Source: Rhodoplanes serenus
Lineage (GTDB): Bacteria > Pseudomonadota > Alphaproteobacteria > Rhizobiales > Xanthobacteraceae
DNA length: 64,000 nucleotides
Direction: 5' to 3'
NCBI GenBank assembly: GCA_009720755.1
Contig: WNKV01000009.1
Span: 1-64,000 of the forward strand
Shown: positions 10,328 through 18,859 of the stretch, in pieces
How positions within the stretch are numbered: the first letter of the stretch is position 1
How the letters are laid out: each line of letters begins with the position of its first letter
Program-made: the position numbers and the translations under genes
Notes under the pieces: generated by a model
The model's database searches: none
Told to the model about the DNA's origin: nothing
What the model saw: only the letters and a program-made list of their open reading frames with translations

Positions 10328-10642
10328 TCAGTCCCGGCGGTCGGCCGACATCGAGGCCCGCAGGCCGGCGATGAGCACCGTGAGGCCACCGACCGCCACC
10401 AGGGCCAGGCTGGCGATCCAGGCGATCGGCAGGTCGTGGCGCAGCGGCGCCCCGGCGGCGGCGACCGTCGCGAGCGGGCTCGCCTCGGCGATCTGGAGCG
10501 TCATCGCCGCGATCACCGCGGCGATCGAGAGAACGAGCGCGACGGCGGCGGCGATCTGGGTCGCGAGGGCGACGGGCCGGCATCGCGCGCGAGGGTCGTG
10601 GTCGATGCCGAAGCCGCCGGTGCCGATCGGGGAAGTGGTCAT
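10328..10642 (-). CDS. Small two-helix membrane protein
   Basis: A 104-residue hypothetical protein with two confident transmembrane helices (ALATQIAAAVALVLSIAAVIAAM and LPIAWIASLALVAVGGLTVLIAGL) and a short soluble N-terminus. No family is recognised. It is upstream of, and on the same strand as, the exported protein at 9720-10277, with 50 bases between, so the two are probably co-transcribed. A perfect TTAA-N7-TTAA CtrA box lies 87 bases upstream of its start. Confidence 0.6.
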   Translation of the reverse strand: MTTSPIGTGGFGIDHDPRARCRPVALATQIAAAVALVLSIAAVIAAMTLQIAEASPLATVAAAGAPLRHDLPIAWIASLALVAVGGLTVLIAGLRASMSADRRD

Positions 10643-10728
10643 GGTTGGCGTCGAATCCTGTCGCGCATGTTGTCGCGGATGAACCGGGCGGCGGTTCGGC
10701 CCGGGTGCGGCATTCCCGAGGCATCGTC

Positions 10729-10743
10729 TTAACAGCCGGTTAA
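10729..10743. promoter_or_regulatory. CtrA-type binding box (perfect TTAA-N7-TTAA)
   Basis: TTAA at 10729-10732, a 7-base spacer and TTAA at 10740-10743 match the full alphaproteobacterial CtrA consensus. The box sits between a minus-strand small membrane protein (start 10642) and a plus-strand secreted protein (start 10863) and could control either or both. Confidence 0.7.
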
Positions 10744-10862
10744 CGAACGCATTTCCGGCGCTTCTCGGCTCTTCTCGGCGCCCTCGCCGAAACCATCGTG
10801 TTCGTAATTTCGCCGCGCTTCCGTCCTTGAACCCCACCGGGGCATTGTTGGGACTGGGACGC

Positions 10863-11348
10863 ATGCAGAGACTGGGACGTGGGGTGGTCGCGATGGCGGC
10901 CGTGGGGCTCGTGGCGACGGTGGTGTCGGCCATGGGGGCGCCGGTGCACGCCGCCGACAACGGGCTGATCGGCAAGTGGCAGATCGTCGACGCGGTGCCG
11001 GGGCCGTGGGTGGCCGCCAAGGCACGCGGCAATCTCACCGAGCAGGCGCGGCGGCTGGTCGAGACCGAGGTCACCTTCCAGGCCGGGGCCGTGCTGTCCA
11101 AGAGCCAGGGGCTGTCCTGCAAGCGCGCCCGCTACCAGACCGGCACCTATCCGACCGACGCGCTGTTCCGCGGCTCGCTGCCCGACGGCAGCCAGGACCG
11201 CATCGCCCGCGAGCTGGGGCTGGGCGGGGTCGAGGTGCCGAGCGTCGACGTCGACTGTGCCGGCGGGCATTTCACCTACCACTTTCGCGACCGCAACACG
11301 GCGCTGTTCGCCCTCGATGACGTGATCTACACGCTCAAGCGGCGCTGA
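10863..11348 (+). CDS. Secreted protein of unknown function
   Basis: A 161-residue protein with a clear signal peptide (GVVAMAAVGLVATVVSAMGAPVHAAD, cleavage near residue 31). The mature domain begins NGLIGKWQIVDAVPGPWV, resembling a small beta-barrel/lipocalin-like start, and contains two cysteines (SCKRARYQTG, DVDCAGGHFTYHF) that may pair in the periplasm. No family is recognised. The ATG at 10863, preceded by GGGACG, gives the signal peptide directly; an ATG 12 codons upstream adds a short tail before it. The CtrA box at 10729-10743 is about 120 bases upstream. Confidence 0.7.
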   Translation: MQRLGRGVVAMAAVGLVATVVSAMGAPVHAADNGLIGKWQIVDAVPGPWVAAKARGNLTEQARRLVETEVTFQAGAVLSKSQGLSCKRARYQTGTYPTDALFRGSLPDGSQDRIARELGLGGVEVPSVDVDCAGGHFTYHFRDRNTALFALDDVIYTLKRR

Positions 11349-11394
11349 GGCGCCGCGCGCGGGCGGCACGCCCCCAGTCGGGAGGAGAGCCACG

Positions 11395-11667
11395 ATGGAC
11401 GAGGATCTCGACACCCTCGATCGCGCCGCGCTGATCGCCGAGGTCAAGCGGCTGCGCGCCGGCATCCGGCGGCACCGCGATTCCTCCGGGCACGACCTGT
11501 GCTGGTTTCATCCGCAGTTGTGGGGCTTGCTGCCGGAGCCGATGGCGCCGGAGGTGGCGGTGCCGCCCTGGCCGAAGTTCATGCGCGGCTGTGTGGCGTT
11601 CCGCAGCAGCCTCGACAGGGAGCTGCCGGACGCGCCTGTCGCCGACGTCGAGTTCGATCAGCGTTGA
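11395..11667 (+). CDS. Small conserved cytoplasmic protein
   Basis: A 90-residue protein with an N-terminal helix rich in charged residues (DTLDRAALIAEVKRLRAGIRRHRDSSGHDLCWFHPQLWGLLPE), then a proline-rich segment and PKFMRGCVAFRSSLDREL. It has an excellent ribosome-binding site (GGAGGAG, 6 bases from the ATG). The HDLCWFHPQLWGLLPE block looks like that of small rhizobial hypothetical proteins, but no function is known. It follows the secreted protein by 46 bases. Confidence 0.75.
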   Translation: MDEDLDTLDRAALIAEVKRLRAGIRRHRDSSGHDLCWFHPQLWGLLPEPMAPEVAVPPWPKFMRGCVAFRSSLDRELPDAPVADVEFDQR

Positions 11668-11724
11668 CGGCACTGCAAAAATCCGATTCCCTCGCTGCGG
11701 CCGGGCTCTTATGATCCGGCCCGG

Positions 11725-11810
11725 GCCCCTGTGGCGAAACGGTAGACGCGCCTGACTCAAAATCAGGTGGTCGCAAGACCGTGCTGGTTCGAGTCCGGCC
11801 AGGGGCACCA
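11725..11810 (+). tRNA. tRNA-Leu (anticodon CAA)
   Basis: A class II tRNA of 83 bases plus encoded CCA. The acceptor stem GCCCCTG/CAGGGGC closes with discriminator A (11807) and CCA (11808-11810). The anticodon arm CCTGA-CTCAAAA-TCAGG shows anticodon CAA, reading the UUG leucine codon. A long variable arm (GGTCGCAAGACC) and the T-arm GGTTCGAGTCC are visible. The window shows no other tRNA. Confidence 0.97.
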
Positions 11811-11934
11811 TTCGCTCGCACAATCTCTCGATCTTCCGATCTCTCGATGATCCGTGCGCCGGCGTCCGGCCGCCCAATGTCGCCGCAGCGGACTGCGTCG
11901 CAGCCGGCTCCGCGACGAGGCATCGACATAACCG

Positions 11935-12034
11935 AGAGCGGAATCCGATCCAACTAGATCGGCCCCCGCTAGAAGTCCTTGCGTGATCGCGTTTTCGAGG
12001 GCGAACCGGCGTCCACTTCGCCGGAAAATGCTCT
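11935..12034 (+). repeat. Dispersed 100-bp intergenic repeat, copy A
   Basis: The element is a bipartite palindrome: an AGAGCGGAATCCGATC / GATCGG inverted half, a core reading AGAAGTCCTTGCGT, then a second inverted half, GGCGAACCGGCGTCCACTTCGCC, ending GGAAAATGCTCT. Two more near-complete copies are at 18657-18758 and 39732-39833, and a degenerate half-copy is at 24194-24228. Such nested-palindrome elements are widespread in Hyphomicrobiales intergenic DNA. Confidence 0.85.
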
Positions 12035-12058
12035 GGTGGTTCGACAGTAAGCTGTTGC

Positions 12059-12085
12059 GCTAAGTATTGCGGCGTGATACTTAGC
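12059..12085. promoter_or_regulatory. ArsR-type operator, perfect 9+9 bp inverted repeat
   Basis: GCTAAGTAT (12059-12067) and ATACTTAGC (12077-12085) are exact reverse complements separated by 9 bases, giving an 18-base centre-to-centre spacing. The second arm ends three bases before the ATG of the ArsR regulator, so binding would block transcription or initiation: an autoregulatory operator. Confidence 0.8.
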
Positions 12086-12088
12086 CTC

Positions 12089-12433
12089 ATGGATCACTAT
12101 TCGGATCGCCTCGACGGCATCTTCCTGGCGCTCGCCGATCCCACCCGCCGGGCGGTGCTGAGCCGGCTCGCCGGCGGACCGGCCAGCGTCGGCGATCTGG
12201 CCAAGCCGTTCACCATGGCGCTGCCGTCGTTCCTAAAGCACATCCGGGCGCTGGAGGAGAGCGGCCTGATCCGCACCTCCAAGCAGGGCCGGGTCAGGAC
12301 CTGCGCGATCGCACCGGAGTCCCTTGCCGCCGTCGAAACCTGGCTCGCTGCCCAGCGGGCCGTCTGGGAGACCCGCTCCGACCGCCTCGACCGTTTCGTC
12401 ACGCGCGCCCAACAAAAGGATGATCCGACATGA
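12089..12433 (+). CDS. ArsR-family winged-helix repressor
   Basis: A 114-residue helix-turn-helix protein. The N-terminus FLALADPTRRAVLSRLAGGPASVGDLAKPFTMALPSFLKHIRALEESGLIRTSKQGRVRTCAI is the standard ArsR winged helix; the recognition helix lies in LPSFLKHIRALEESG. There is no CxC metal-binding motif in the recognition helix, so it is likely a non-metal member that partners with SRPBCC/AHSA1 proteins, a common pairing. A GTG lies 15 bases upstream but within the operator; ATG 12089 is preferred. Its stop overlaps the next start (ATGA), so the two are translationally coupled. Confidence 0.9.
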   Translation: MDHYSDRLDGIFLALADPTRRAVLSRLAGGPASVGDLAKPFTMALPSFLKHIRALEESGLIRTSKQGRVRTCAIAPESLAAVETWLAAQRAVWETRSDRLDRFVTRAQQKDDPT

Positions 12434-12906
12434 CCGGCACCCCCGATCCCGATCTCGATCTCACCATCAGCCGCATCATCGCGGCGCCCCGGGACGCCGT
12501 GTGGCGCGCCTGGACCGACCGCGCCAGCTTCGAGCAGTGGTGGGTGCCGGCGCCGGCGAAGTGCCGGGTCGAGACGATGGAGCTGCGGCCGGGCGGCGGC
12601 CTCGTGACCCGCATCAGCGAGAACGGCGGCGCCTTCGCGCCGCATCTCGATGCCTGCTTCCTGGCCGTCGACGACCGCCAACGCCTCGTCTTCACCGACG
12701 CGCTGCGGGGCGGCTGGCGGCCCGCCGAGCGTCCGTTCATGACCGCCGTCATCACGCTGCGGGATCATCCCGGCGGCACCGAATACGCCGCCCATGTGAT
12801 GCATCGCAACGGCGCCGACCGTGCGAGCCACGCCGAGATGGGCTTCTTCGACGGCTGGGGCACCGTGATGGCGCAGCTCGCCCGTCTCGTCGAAACCGCC
12901 GCGTGA
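12430..12906 (+). CDS. SRPBCC / AHSA1-domain protein
   Basis: A 158-residue START-like domain protein of the AHSA1 (activator of Hsp90 ATPase homologue) family. Diagnostic blocks are LTISRIIAAPRDAVWRAWTDRASFEQWWVPAP at the start, AHVMHRNGADRASHAEMGFFDGWGTVMAQLARLVE at the end and GWRPAERPFMTAVITL between. It binds an unknown hydrophobic ligand. It overlaps the ArsR stop codon by four bases; the ArsR-AHSA1 gene pair is very common and usually forms a small stress-response operon. Confidence 0.9.
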   Translation: MTGTPDPDLDLTISRIIAAPRDAVWRAWTDRASFEQWWVPAPAKCRVETMELRPGGGLVTRISENGGAFAPHLDACFLAVDDRQRLVFTDALRGGWRPAERPFMTAVITLRDHPGGTEYAAHVMHRNGADRASHAEMGFFDGWGTVMAQLARLVETAA

Positions 12907-12919
12907 GCCGGAGACCTCC

Positions 12920-13537
12920 ATGCGCAGGATCTTGCTCCAGATGATGACCACGCTCGACGGCCGCGTCGACCACCCGATGGCGTGGGTCCACACGGTCGGC
13001 GACGACCAGTACGCCGCGATCGACCGGCTCTATGCGGGCTGCGACACCGTGCTGGTCGGACGCTCCACCTACGAGGAAATGGCGGCCTACTGGCCGCGAA
13101 CGCTGGCCGAGCACGAGGGCACCGCCACCCACCGGGCGATGGCGCGGCGGATGACCGACTACCGCAAGCTGGTCTTCTCCCGCGACGGGCGGACCGCACC
13201 GACCGCGTGGGCCAACACCGAGCTGGCGGTGACGCCGACCGATGCGGCGCTCGCCGATCGCCTCGCGGCGCTGAAGGCGGAGCCCGGCGGCCACCTCCAT
13301 CTCGCCGGCGGTGCCAGCTTTGCGAGTGCCGTGGTGGCGCTCGGGCTCGTCGACGAGTTTCACCTGTTCGTCTATCCGGTGGTGTCGCCGGGGGCGACCT
13401 GGATGGCGCCCCTGCTGGATCGTCTCGATCTCGTGCTCGAGGACGTCGACCGCTACCACTGCGGCGTGGTCCGGCTGCATTACGCTGCCGGACGGCGGGA
13501 CCGTCGGTCGGTGACGGGCTTTTCGGAGCTGCTGTAG
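12920..13537 (+). CDS. Dihydrofolate-reductase-like (RibD C-terminal) protein
   Basis: A 205-residue protein of the RibD-C/DHFR-like family (MRRILLQMMTTLDGRVDHP, CDTVLVGRSTYEEMAAYWP, KLVFSR, GHLHLAGGASFASAVVALGLVDEFHLFVYPVV). These are NADPH-dependent reductases of unknown substrate that are often encoded next to ArsR/AHSA1 pairs, as here. GGAG precedes the ATG, and the gene starts 13 bases after the AHSA1 stop, so it is likely the third gene of the operon. Confidence 0.88.
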   Translation: MRRILLQMMTTLDGRVDHPMAWVHTVGDDQYAAIDRLYAGCDTVLVGRSTYEEMAAYWPRTLAEHEGTATHRAMARRMTDYRKLVFSRDGRTAPTAWANTELAVTPTDAALADRLAALKAEPGGHLHLAGGASFASAVVALGLVDEFHLFVYPVVSPGATWMAPLLDRLDLVLEDVDRYHCGVVRLHYAAGRRDRRSVTGFSELL

Positions 13538-13594
13538 CGCTGCTCCGGCGGGTGGATACGAGGAGAGAGACGTGCTGGTGCGGACGGCAGGCGC

Positions 13595-15394
13595 ATGATC
13601 CGGGTGATCCTGGAGCAGGGCGCGGGTGCGCCCCGCCTGCTGTTCGCCGATCCGCGCCGGATCGTCGTCGCATGGGAGCCCGGCGAGGTCGATGCCGCAC
13701 TCGCCGAGATCGAGGCGGCGGTGGCCGCCGGCCGTCATGCGGCGGGCTTCCTCGCCTACGAGCTGGCCTATGCGCTGGAGCCGCGCCTCGCCCCGCTGAT
13801 GCCGGCGCGGCGCACCGTGCCGCTCCTGTGGTTCGCCATCGTCGAGGAGCCGGCCGATATCCCCGACGACGACGGTGCGGCGGACGTCGGCCCGGCGGCA
13901 GTTGAGCCCGCGGACGATCCGCGGCCTCGCCGCGAGGATGCGATCCCCGAATGGGACGCGGTCGCCTACCAGCACCGCTTCGATCGCGTGAAGCGCTACA
14001 TCACGGCCGGTGATGTCTATCAGGTGAATCTCACCTTTCGGGCGCGCTTCGCCTGCCGGTCGCCGCGCCGTCTCTACGAGGTGCTGCGTCGGGCGCAGCC
14101 GACCCCCTTCGGCGCCTATATCGAGACGCCCGACTTCACCATCCTGTCGTGCTCGCCCGAGCTGTTCTTCGAGTGCGCCGGCGGCCGCATCGTCACCCGG
14201 CCGATGAAGGGCACGGCGGCGCGCGAGCGCGACCCCGACAGCGACCGTGCCGCGGCGCGGCGGCTCGTCGACGACGAGAAGACCCGGGCCGAGAACCTGA
14301 TGATCGTCGACCTGATGCGCAACGATCTCGGCCGCCTCGCCCGGCTCGGCAGCGTGCGCGTCGACCGCCTGTTCGAGACCGAGACGCATCCGACCCTGCA
14401 TCAGCTCACCTCGACGGTGTCGGCCGATCTCGCGACCCCCGGGGTCGCCGGGCTGGTGCGGGCGCTGTTTCCGCCCGGCTCGGTCACCGGCGCGCCGAAG
14501 ATCCGCGCCGAGGAGATCATCGCGGCGCTGGAGACGTCGCCACGCGGTGTCTACACCGGGGCGATCGGTCACTTTGCGCCGGACGGGCGGGCACGCTTCA
14601 ACGTCGCCATTCGCACCGTGGTTGTCGACCGCGACGGGCGGGCCGAGATCGGTGTCGGTGGTGGCGTTGTGCACGACTCGGTGGCGGCGGCCGAGCACGC
14701 CGAGGCCCTCCTCAAGATGCGCTTCCTCGCGCGCCCGGCGGACGACGGCCTCGGCCTGATCGAGACGCTTCGATGGGAGCGCACCAGCGGCTTCGTGCGG
14801 CTCGACCGCCATCTCGCCCGCCTCGGCGCCTCGGCCGTGCAGCTCGGCTTCGTGCTCGACCCGGCGACGGTGCGGGCGCGGCTGCACGCGGCCGTCGCGG
14901 CCGCGACGGAAGAGCGCCTGCGGGTGCGGCTGGTGCTGCGCCGGTGCGGCACTGTCACGGTCGGGGTCGGCCCGATCGTCGATCTCGATCGTATGCACGT
15001 CCGGCTCGCCGGCACTCCGGTCGATCCGCACGACCGGCGCCTGCGCCACAAGACCACCGAGCGCGCCCGCTACGACGACGCACGCCGCGCCGCCGCGGCC
15101 GAAGGGTTCGACGAGGTGCTGTTCGTCAACACGCGCGGCGAGCTGACCGAGGGCAGCTTCACCACCCTGTTCGTCGCCCTGCCCGGGGAGGACGTGCTGC
15201 TCACCCCGGCGCTCGCCTGCGGGCTGCTGCCGGGCTGCCTGCGCGCCGAGCTCTTGGAGAGCGGCCGCGCCCGCGAGGCGGTGCTGACGACCGAAGATCT
15301 CGCGCGCGCCACCGCCATTCACGTCGGCAACTCGTTGCGCGGCCTGCTGCCTGCTGTCCTGGCGGCGCGCGTGCCGAGCGTGACCCGGCGGTGA
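13595..15394 (+). CDS. pabB-pabC: Fused aminodeoxychorismate synthase I / 4-amino-4-deoxychorismate lyase
   Basis: A 599-residue bifunctional folate-pathway enzyme. The N-terminal half (1-380) is PabB: ITAGDVYQVNLTFRARF, the catalytic-lysine motif RPMKGT (Lys205), DEKTRAENLMIVDLMRNDLGR and PGSVTGAPKIRAEEIIAALE. It converts chorismate to 4-amino-4-deoxychorismate with ammonia from a PabA partner. The C-terminal half (386-599) is a class IV PLP lyase (LIETLRWERTSGFVRLDRHLARL, the PLP-lysine in RHKTTERARYDDAR at about 486, EVLFVNTRGELTEGSFTTLFV), which releases p-aminobenzoate and pyruvate. Gene fusion of the two steps is known in other bacteria. Its ATG has weak upstream pairing. The pabA partner is not in the window. 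Confidence 0.93.
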   Translation: MIRVILEQGAGAPRLLFADPRRIVVAWEPGEVDAALAEIEAAVAAGRHAAGFLAYELAYALEPRLAPLMPARRTVPLLWFAIVEEPADIPDDDGAADVGPAAVEPADDPRPRREDAIPEWDAVAYQHRFDRVKRYITAGDVYQVNLTFRARFACRSPRRLYEVLRRAQPTPFGAYIETPDFTILSCSPELFFECAGGRIVTRPMKGTAARERDPDSDRAAARRLVDDEKTRAENLMIVDLMRNDLGRLARLGSVRVDRLFETETHPTLHQLTSTVSADLATPGVAGLVRALFPPGSVTGAPKIRAEEIIAALETSPRGVYTGAIGHFAPDGRARFNVAIRTVVVDRDGRAEIGVGGGVVHDSVAAAEHAEALLKMRFLARPADDGLGLIETLRWERTSGFVRLDRHLARLGASAVQLGFVLDPATVRARLHAAVAAATEERLRVRLVLRRCGTVTVGVGPIVDLDRMHVRLAGTPVDPHDRRLRHKTTERARYDDARRAAAAEGFDEVLFVNTRGELTEGSFTTLFVALPGEDVLLTPALACGLLPGCLRAELLESGRAREAVLTTEDLARATAIHVGNSLRGLLPAVLAARVPSVTRR

Positions 15395-15437
15395 GCCGCA
15401 CCGCGACCGCGCCGGGCGTCAACGAAGGAGATGAGTC

Positions 15438-16097
15438 ATGGACCCGGTCTCGGCCGTTGTGGCGTTCTCGGCTGCGGCGGCGTTGCTCACCGTCACGCCG
15501 GGGCTCGACACCGCGCTGGTGCTGCGCACCGCGGCGGTGGAAGGCGGCCGCCCGGCGATGCGGGCCGGCGCCGGCATCGTCACCGGCGTGCTGATCTGGG
15601 GGCTCGTCGCAGCACTCGGGCTCGGCGCCGTCCTGGCCGTGTCGGAGATCGCCTACAGGCTGCTCACCCTCGCGGGCGCCGGCTATCTGATCTGGCTCGG
15701 CGGCGGCATGCTGTGGCGGGCCCTGCGCCCGCCCGCCGCCGCGGTGTCGGCCGCCGCGGAGAGCGGTGGTGAGCACGGGGGGCGGCCCGGTGCGCAGGCG
15801 CCCGCGTGGTTCCGGCGCGGGCTCGTTACCAATCTGCTCAATCCCAAGGTCGGCGTGTTCTATGTCGGCCTGCTGCCGCAGTTCATCCCCGCCGACATGC
15901 CGGTGGTCGCGTTCGGGGTCGGCCTCGCCGCCATCCATGCCGTCATGGGGCTCGCCTGGTTCGTCGTGATCACGTCGGCAACGCGCCCACTCGCCGGCCT
16001 GTTGCGCCGTCCCGCCGCCGTCCGCGCTATCGAGGGGCTGACCGGATCGCTCCTGGTCGCCGTCGGCCTTCGCCTCGCTCTGGCGCCGCGCGGGTGA
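15438..16097 (+). CDS. LysE-family amino-acid exporter
   Basis: A 219-residue inner-membrane protein with about six helices. The LysE/RhtB signature is at the N-terminus (VVAFSAAAALLTVTPGLDTALVLRTAAVEGGRPAMRAGAGIVTGVLIWGLVAALG), followed by LLTLAGAGYLIWLGGGMLWRALRPP and FRRGLVTNLLNPKVGVFYVGLLPQFI. Members expel amino acids or small metabolites by proton exchange. AAGGAGA before the ATG is a strong ribosome-binding site. The gene is 43 bases after pabB-pabC and probably in the same transcript. Confidence 0.9.
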   Translation: MDPVSAVVAFSAAAALLTVTPGLDTALVLRTAAVEGGRPAMRAGAGIVTGVLIWGLVAALGLGAVLAVSEIAYRLLTLAGAGYLIWLGGGMLWRALRPPAAAVSAAAESGGEHGGRPGAQAPAWFRRGLVTNLLNPKVGVFYVGLLPQFIPADMPVVAFGVGLAAIHAVMGLAWFVVITSATRPLAGLLRRPAAVRAIEGLTGSLLVAVGLRLALAPRG

Positions 16098-16543
16098 ACG
16101 GGCGCGCCGCCTGCATCTCGTGATCCGCTCGCGTGATGCGCTGTCGTGACTCGTAATCATCTGGCGCATGTCGCAGAGAAGCGGCCGTTCTCACGAGGGT
16201 GAGACCGGGACGCCGACGTGGCGCCGATCGCGAAGTGACGACGCTCGCCGTTACGACGCGGTCAATGATGATGACTCGCCGGACCGGGTGATGGATTTAG
16301 CTCGTTTTGGTAGGGCTTTTTGCGTTGTTTGTAGACCACGACCAGGTGTTCTGCGTTTGCGCCTTTTCATACTTATTTAGTCGGAGAACTGGAAAATGGT
16401 TGCCTGAGTTTCAAGCGGGTCGATTCGACTCGAGCTTGCCGATTTCGAGGTCATGAACGCCGCGTTCGCCGCCCGTCCGGAGCGGTCGTTCCGATCGTCG
16501 TGACAATGTGCGTCGCCATTACGAGAACGACGGAGCGCTCGTC
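16098..16543. other. Intergenic region upstream of the chemoreceptor
   Basis: This 446-base stretch is less GC-rich than its surroundings, especially 16290-16400, which is rich in T (TTTTGGTAGGGCTTTTTGCG and similar). It should contain the chemoreceptor promoter. A GCCGATTT sequence about 100 bases upstream of the start faintly resembles a flagellar sigma-28 -10 element, but no matching -35 was found. No protein or structured RNA is supported. Confidence 0.4.
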
Positions 16544-18598
16544 GTGTCCAGATCAATATCATCGACCAGTTCGGCCCGTCGCTTCGCTTCCCTGTTCGAC
16601 GATCGCAAGATCGGGACCAAGATCCTGATTGGCTTCGCGGGCGTGCTGGCGATTCTGGCGACACTGTCGGTCTTGTCGATTCTCCGCTTCAGGGAGGCGG
16701 CCGACGGCTTCGAGATGTATGCCCATCGCGTCGGGGTGGTGAAGCTGGTCCAGGAGATCGACCGGGATATTCTCGACCTGCGTCGCAATGCGCGCGATTT
16801 CTGGCGCACGGGCACCGAGGCCGACGCGGCGGCCGCCGAGACCTCGCTCCGGGAGGTGCAGGCCGACATCGCGCGCGGTCTCGAACAGGTCAAGAATCTC
16901 GAGTGGCTCGTCTCCCTGAAGAAGCTCGACAAGAGCTTCGAGACCTATTCCAAGAGCTTCGCCACGCTCGTGTCGATGAAGCGCGAGCAGGACCGGCTGA
17001 TGCGGGAGGTTCTCGATCCCAGTGGCCAGATGCTCCGGACCGAATTCGAGACGCTGCGCACCGCCGCCATCGCGGCGAACGACGGGAGCGAGCGTTGGAT
17101 CAGCGACGGTCTGCAATCCGCGATGCAGCTCCGGTTGAACGTCAACAAAATGCTGGCTCGTCACGACGAGCAGGTGGTCAAGACGGCGGAGCGGTATCTC
17201 GACGAGCTGAAGAGCCGCGTGGCCGACATCGAAGGAACCACGCTGCGCAACGACGACATTCAGAGGCTGTCGGATATCAAGCAGCTCACCGAGCGCTACG
17301 GGAAGTCATTCCACCAGACCAAGACGCTCGGCGACCAGATCGAGCAACTGGTCACCGTCGACATGTCCAAGCTCGCGGCCGATATCGCCGCCGACGTCAG
17401 CGTCATCAAGGACGGTGGCCTCGCCGAAGAGAAAGCGATCGAGACGCGGACCCTCACGATGGTCGAGGAGACCGAGCGGCTGAGCCTGTGGCTCGGCACG
17501 GTCGGGTTCGCGTTCGGCGTGGTGCTGGCCTGGCTGATCGGCCGGGCCATCTCGATCCCGGTGCGCCGCATCGGCGCCGTGCTGGCGGCGCTCGCCGCCG
17601 GCGACAAGAGCGTGGTGGTGCCTTATGTGGCGCGGCGCGACGAGGTCGGCGATACCGCGCGGGCGGCCGAGACGTTCAAGACCAATCTGCTACGCATCGC
17701 GGCGATGGAGGCCGAGCAGAAGCAGGCGGAGGCGCGCGCCGCGGCGGAGCGCCGGACCGCGATGCATGGGCTCGCCGATCGGTTCGAGGCGGCCGTCGGC
17801 CATGTGGTCGACACCGTCTCGGCCGCGTCGAGCCAGCTCGAAGGCGCCGCGACATCGCTGACCCGCACCGCCGAGACGACGCAGCGCCTCTCGGTGTCGG
17901 TGGCGGAGGCGTCCGAGCGCGCCTCGACCAGCGTGCAGAGCGTCGCGTCGGCGACCACCGAGATGTCGGCCTCGGTGGACGAGATCGGCCGCCAGGTGCA
18001 GGAGTCGGCGCGGATCGCCGCCGAGGCGGTCGAGCAGGCGGAGAAGACCGACGCCCGCATCGTCGATCTCTCGCAGGCGGCGAGCCGGATCGGCGACGTG
18101 GTCGAGCTGATCACCGCCATCGCGGCGCAGACCAACCTGCTGGCCCTCAACGCCACCATCGAGGCGGCGCGCGCCGGCGAGGCCGGCAAGGGCTTCGCGG
18201 TGGTGGCCCAGGAGGTCAAGGCGCTGGCGGCGCAGACCGGAAAGGCAACGGGCGACATCTCGACCCAGATCGCCGGCATGCAGACCGCCACCCAGGAGTC
18301 GGTCGCCGCCATCAAGGAGATCGGCGCGACGATCGGCCGGATCTCGGAGATCGCCTCGACCATCGCGGCGGCCGTGCAGCAGCAGGCCGCCGCGACCCAC
18401 GAGATTTCGCGGAACGTCCAGAGTGCCTCGGAGGGTGCGACGCGCGTCGCCGAGCACATCACCGAGGTCAACCAGGGCGCCGGCGAGACCGGGTCGGCGT
18501 CCAACCAGGTGCTGTCGTCGGCGCGCGAGCTGTCGGCGGAGAGCCGGGTGCTGGCGGGCGAGGTCGAGAAGTTCCTGGCCAGTATCCGGGCCGCCTGA
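16544..18598 (+). CDS. Methyl-accepting chemotaxis protein
   Basis: A transmembrane chemoreceptor of about 684 residues. Helix 1 ([22 protein letters not shown], about 28-50) and helix 2 ([21 protein letters not shown], near 320-340) flank a roughly 270-residue, all-helical periplasmic domain suggestive of the helical bimodular (HBM) sensor fold. HAMP follows ([24 protein letters not shown]), then the cytoplasmic coiled-coil with the invariant tip [40 protein letters not shown]. No C-terminal pentapeptide for CheR docking is seen. The GTG at 16544 is preferred over the GTG 36 bases upstream because GGAG lies 8 bases before it. No che genes adjoin. Confidence 0.93.
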   Translation: MSRSISSTSSARRFASLFDDRKIGTKILIGFAGVLAILATLSVLSILRFREAADGFEMYAHRVGVVKLVQEIDRDILDLRRNARDFWRTGTEADAAAAETSLREVQADIARGLEQVKNLEWLVSLKKLDKSFETYSKSFATLVSMKREQDRLMREVLDPSGQMLRTEFETLRTAAIAANDGSERWISDGLQSAMQLRLNVNKMLARHDEQVVKTAERYLDELKSRVADIEGTTLRNDDIQRLSDIKQLTERYGKSFHQTKTLGDQIEQLVTVDMSKLAADIAADVSVIKDGGLAEEKAIETRTLTMVEETERLSLWLGTVGFAFGVVLAWLIGRAISIPVRRIGAVLAALAAGDKSVVVPYVARRDEVGDTARAAETFKTNLLRIAAMEAEQKQAEARAAAERRTAMHGLADRFEAAVGHVVDTVSAASSQLEGAATSLTRTAETTQRLSVSVAEASERASTSVQSVASATTEMSASVDEIGRQVQESARIAAEAVEQAEKTDARIVDLSQAASRIGDVVELITAIAAQTNLLALNATIEAARAGEAGKGFAVVAQEVKALAAQTGKATGDISTQIAGMQTATQESVAAIKEIGATIGRISEIASTIAAAVQQQAAATHEISRNVQSASEGATRVAEHITEVNQGAGETGSASNQVLSSARELSAESRVLAGEVEKFLASIRAA

Positions 18599-18656
18599 GG
18601 CAGGCGCCGGCCGACCCGGTGCCGCGATGCGGTCGACCACGGCGGCCCGAGGTGGT

Positions 18657-18758
18657 AGAGCGGAAACCGATCCATCTGGATCGGATTCCGCTCCAGAAGT
18701 CCTTGCGTCATCGCATTGTCGTCGGCGAACCAACGTCCACGTCGCCGGACGATGCTCT
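18657..18758 (+). repeat. Dispersed 100-bp intergenic repeat, copy B
   Basis: This has the same architecture and orientation as 11935-12034: AGAGCGGAAACCGATCC / GGATCGGATTCCGCTC, then AGAAGTCCTTGCGTCATCGC, then GGCGAACCAACGTCCACGTCGCC and ATGCTCT. It lies between the chemoreceptor stop (18598) and the antiporter start (18860). Confidence 0.85.
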
Positions 18759-18859
18759 CGCGAGGCGCCGTGATCGAGGGCCGAGGCACGGCCCGTGCCG
18801 GCGGGACGACCCGCCGGTGGAGCCGTCGAACTGGGGACGACCCCGCCCGGAGGTCCCCC

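Noticed and set aside
12752-15322. 856-codon minus-strand open frame
   Set aside because: It is antisense to the DHFR-like and PabB-PabC genes, both of which have clear catalytic motifs on the other strand.
18716-18859. N-terminal extension of the ChaA antiporter
   Set aside because: The in-frame stretch overlaps the dispersed repeat and is Arg-rich; GTG 18860 has a strong GGAGG.
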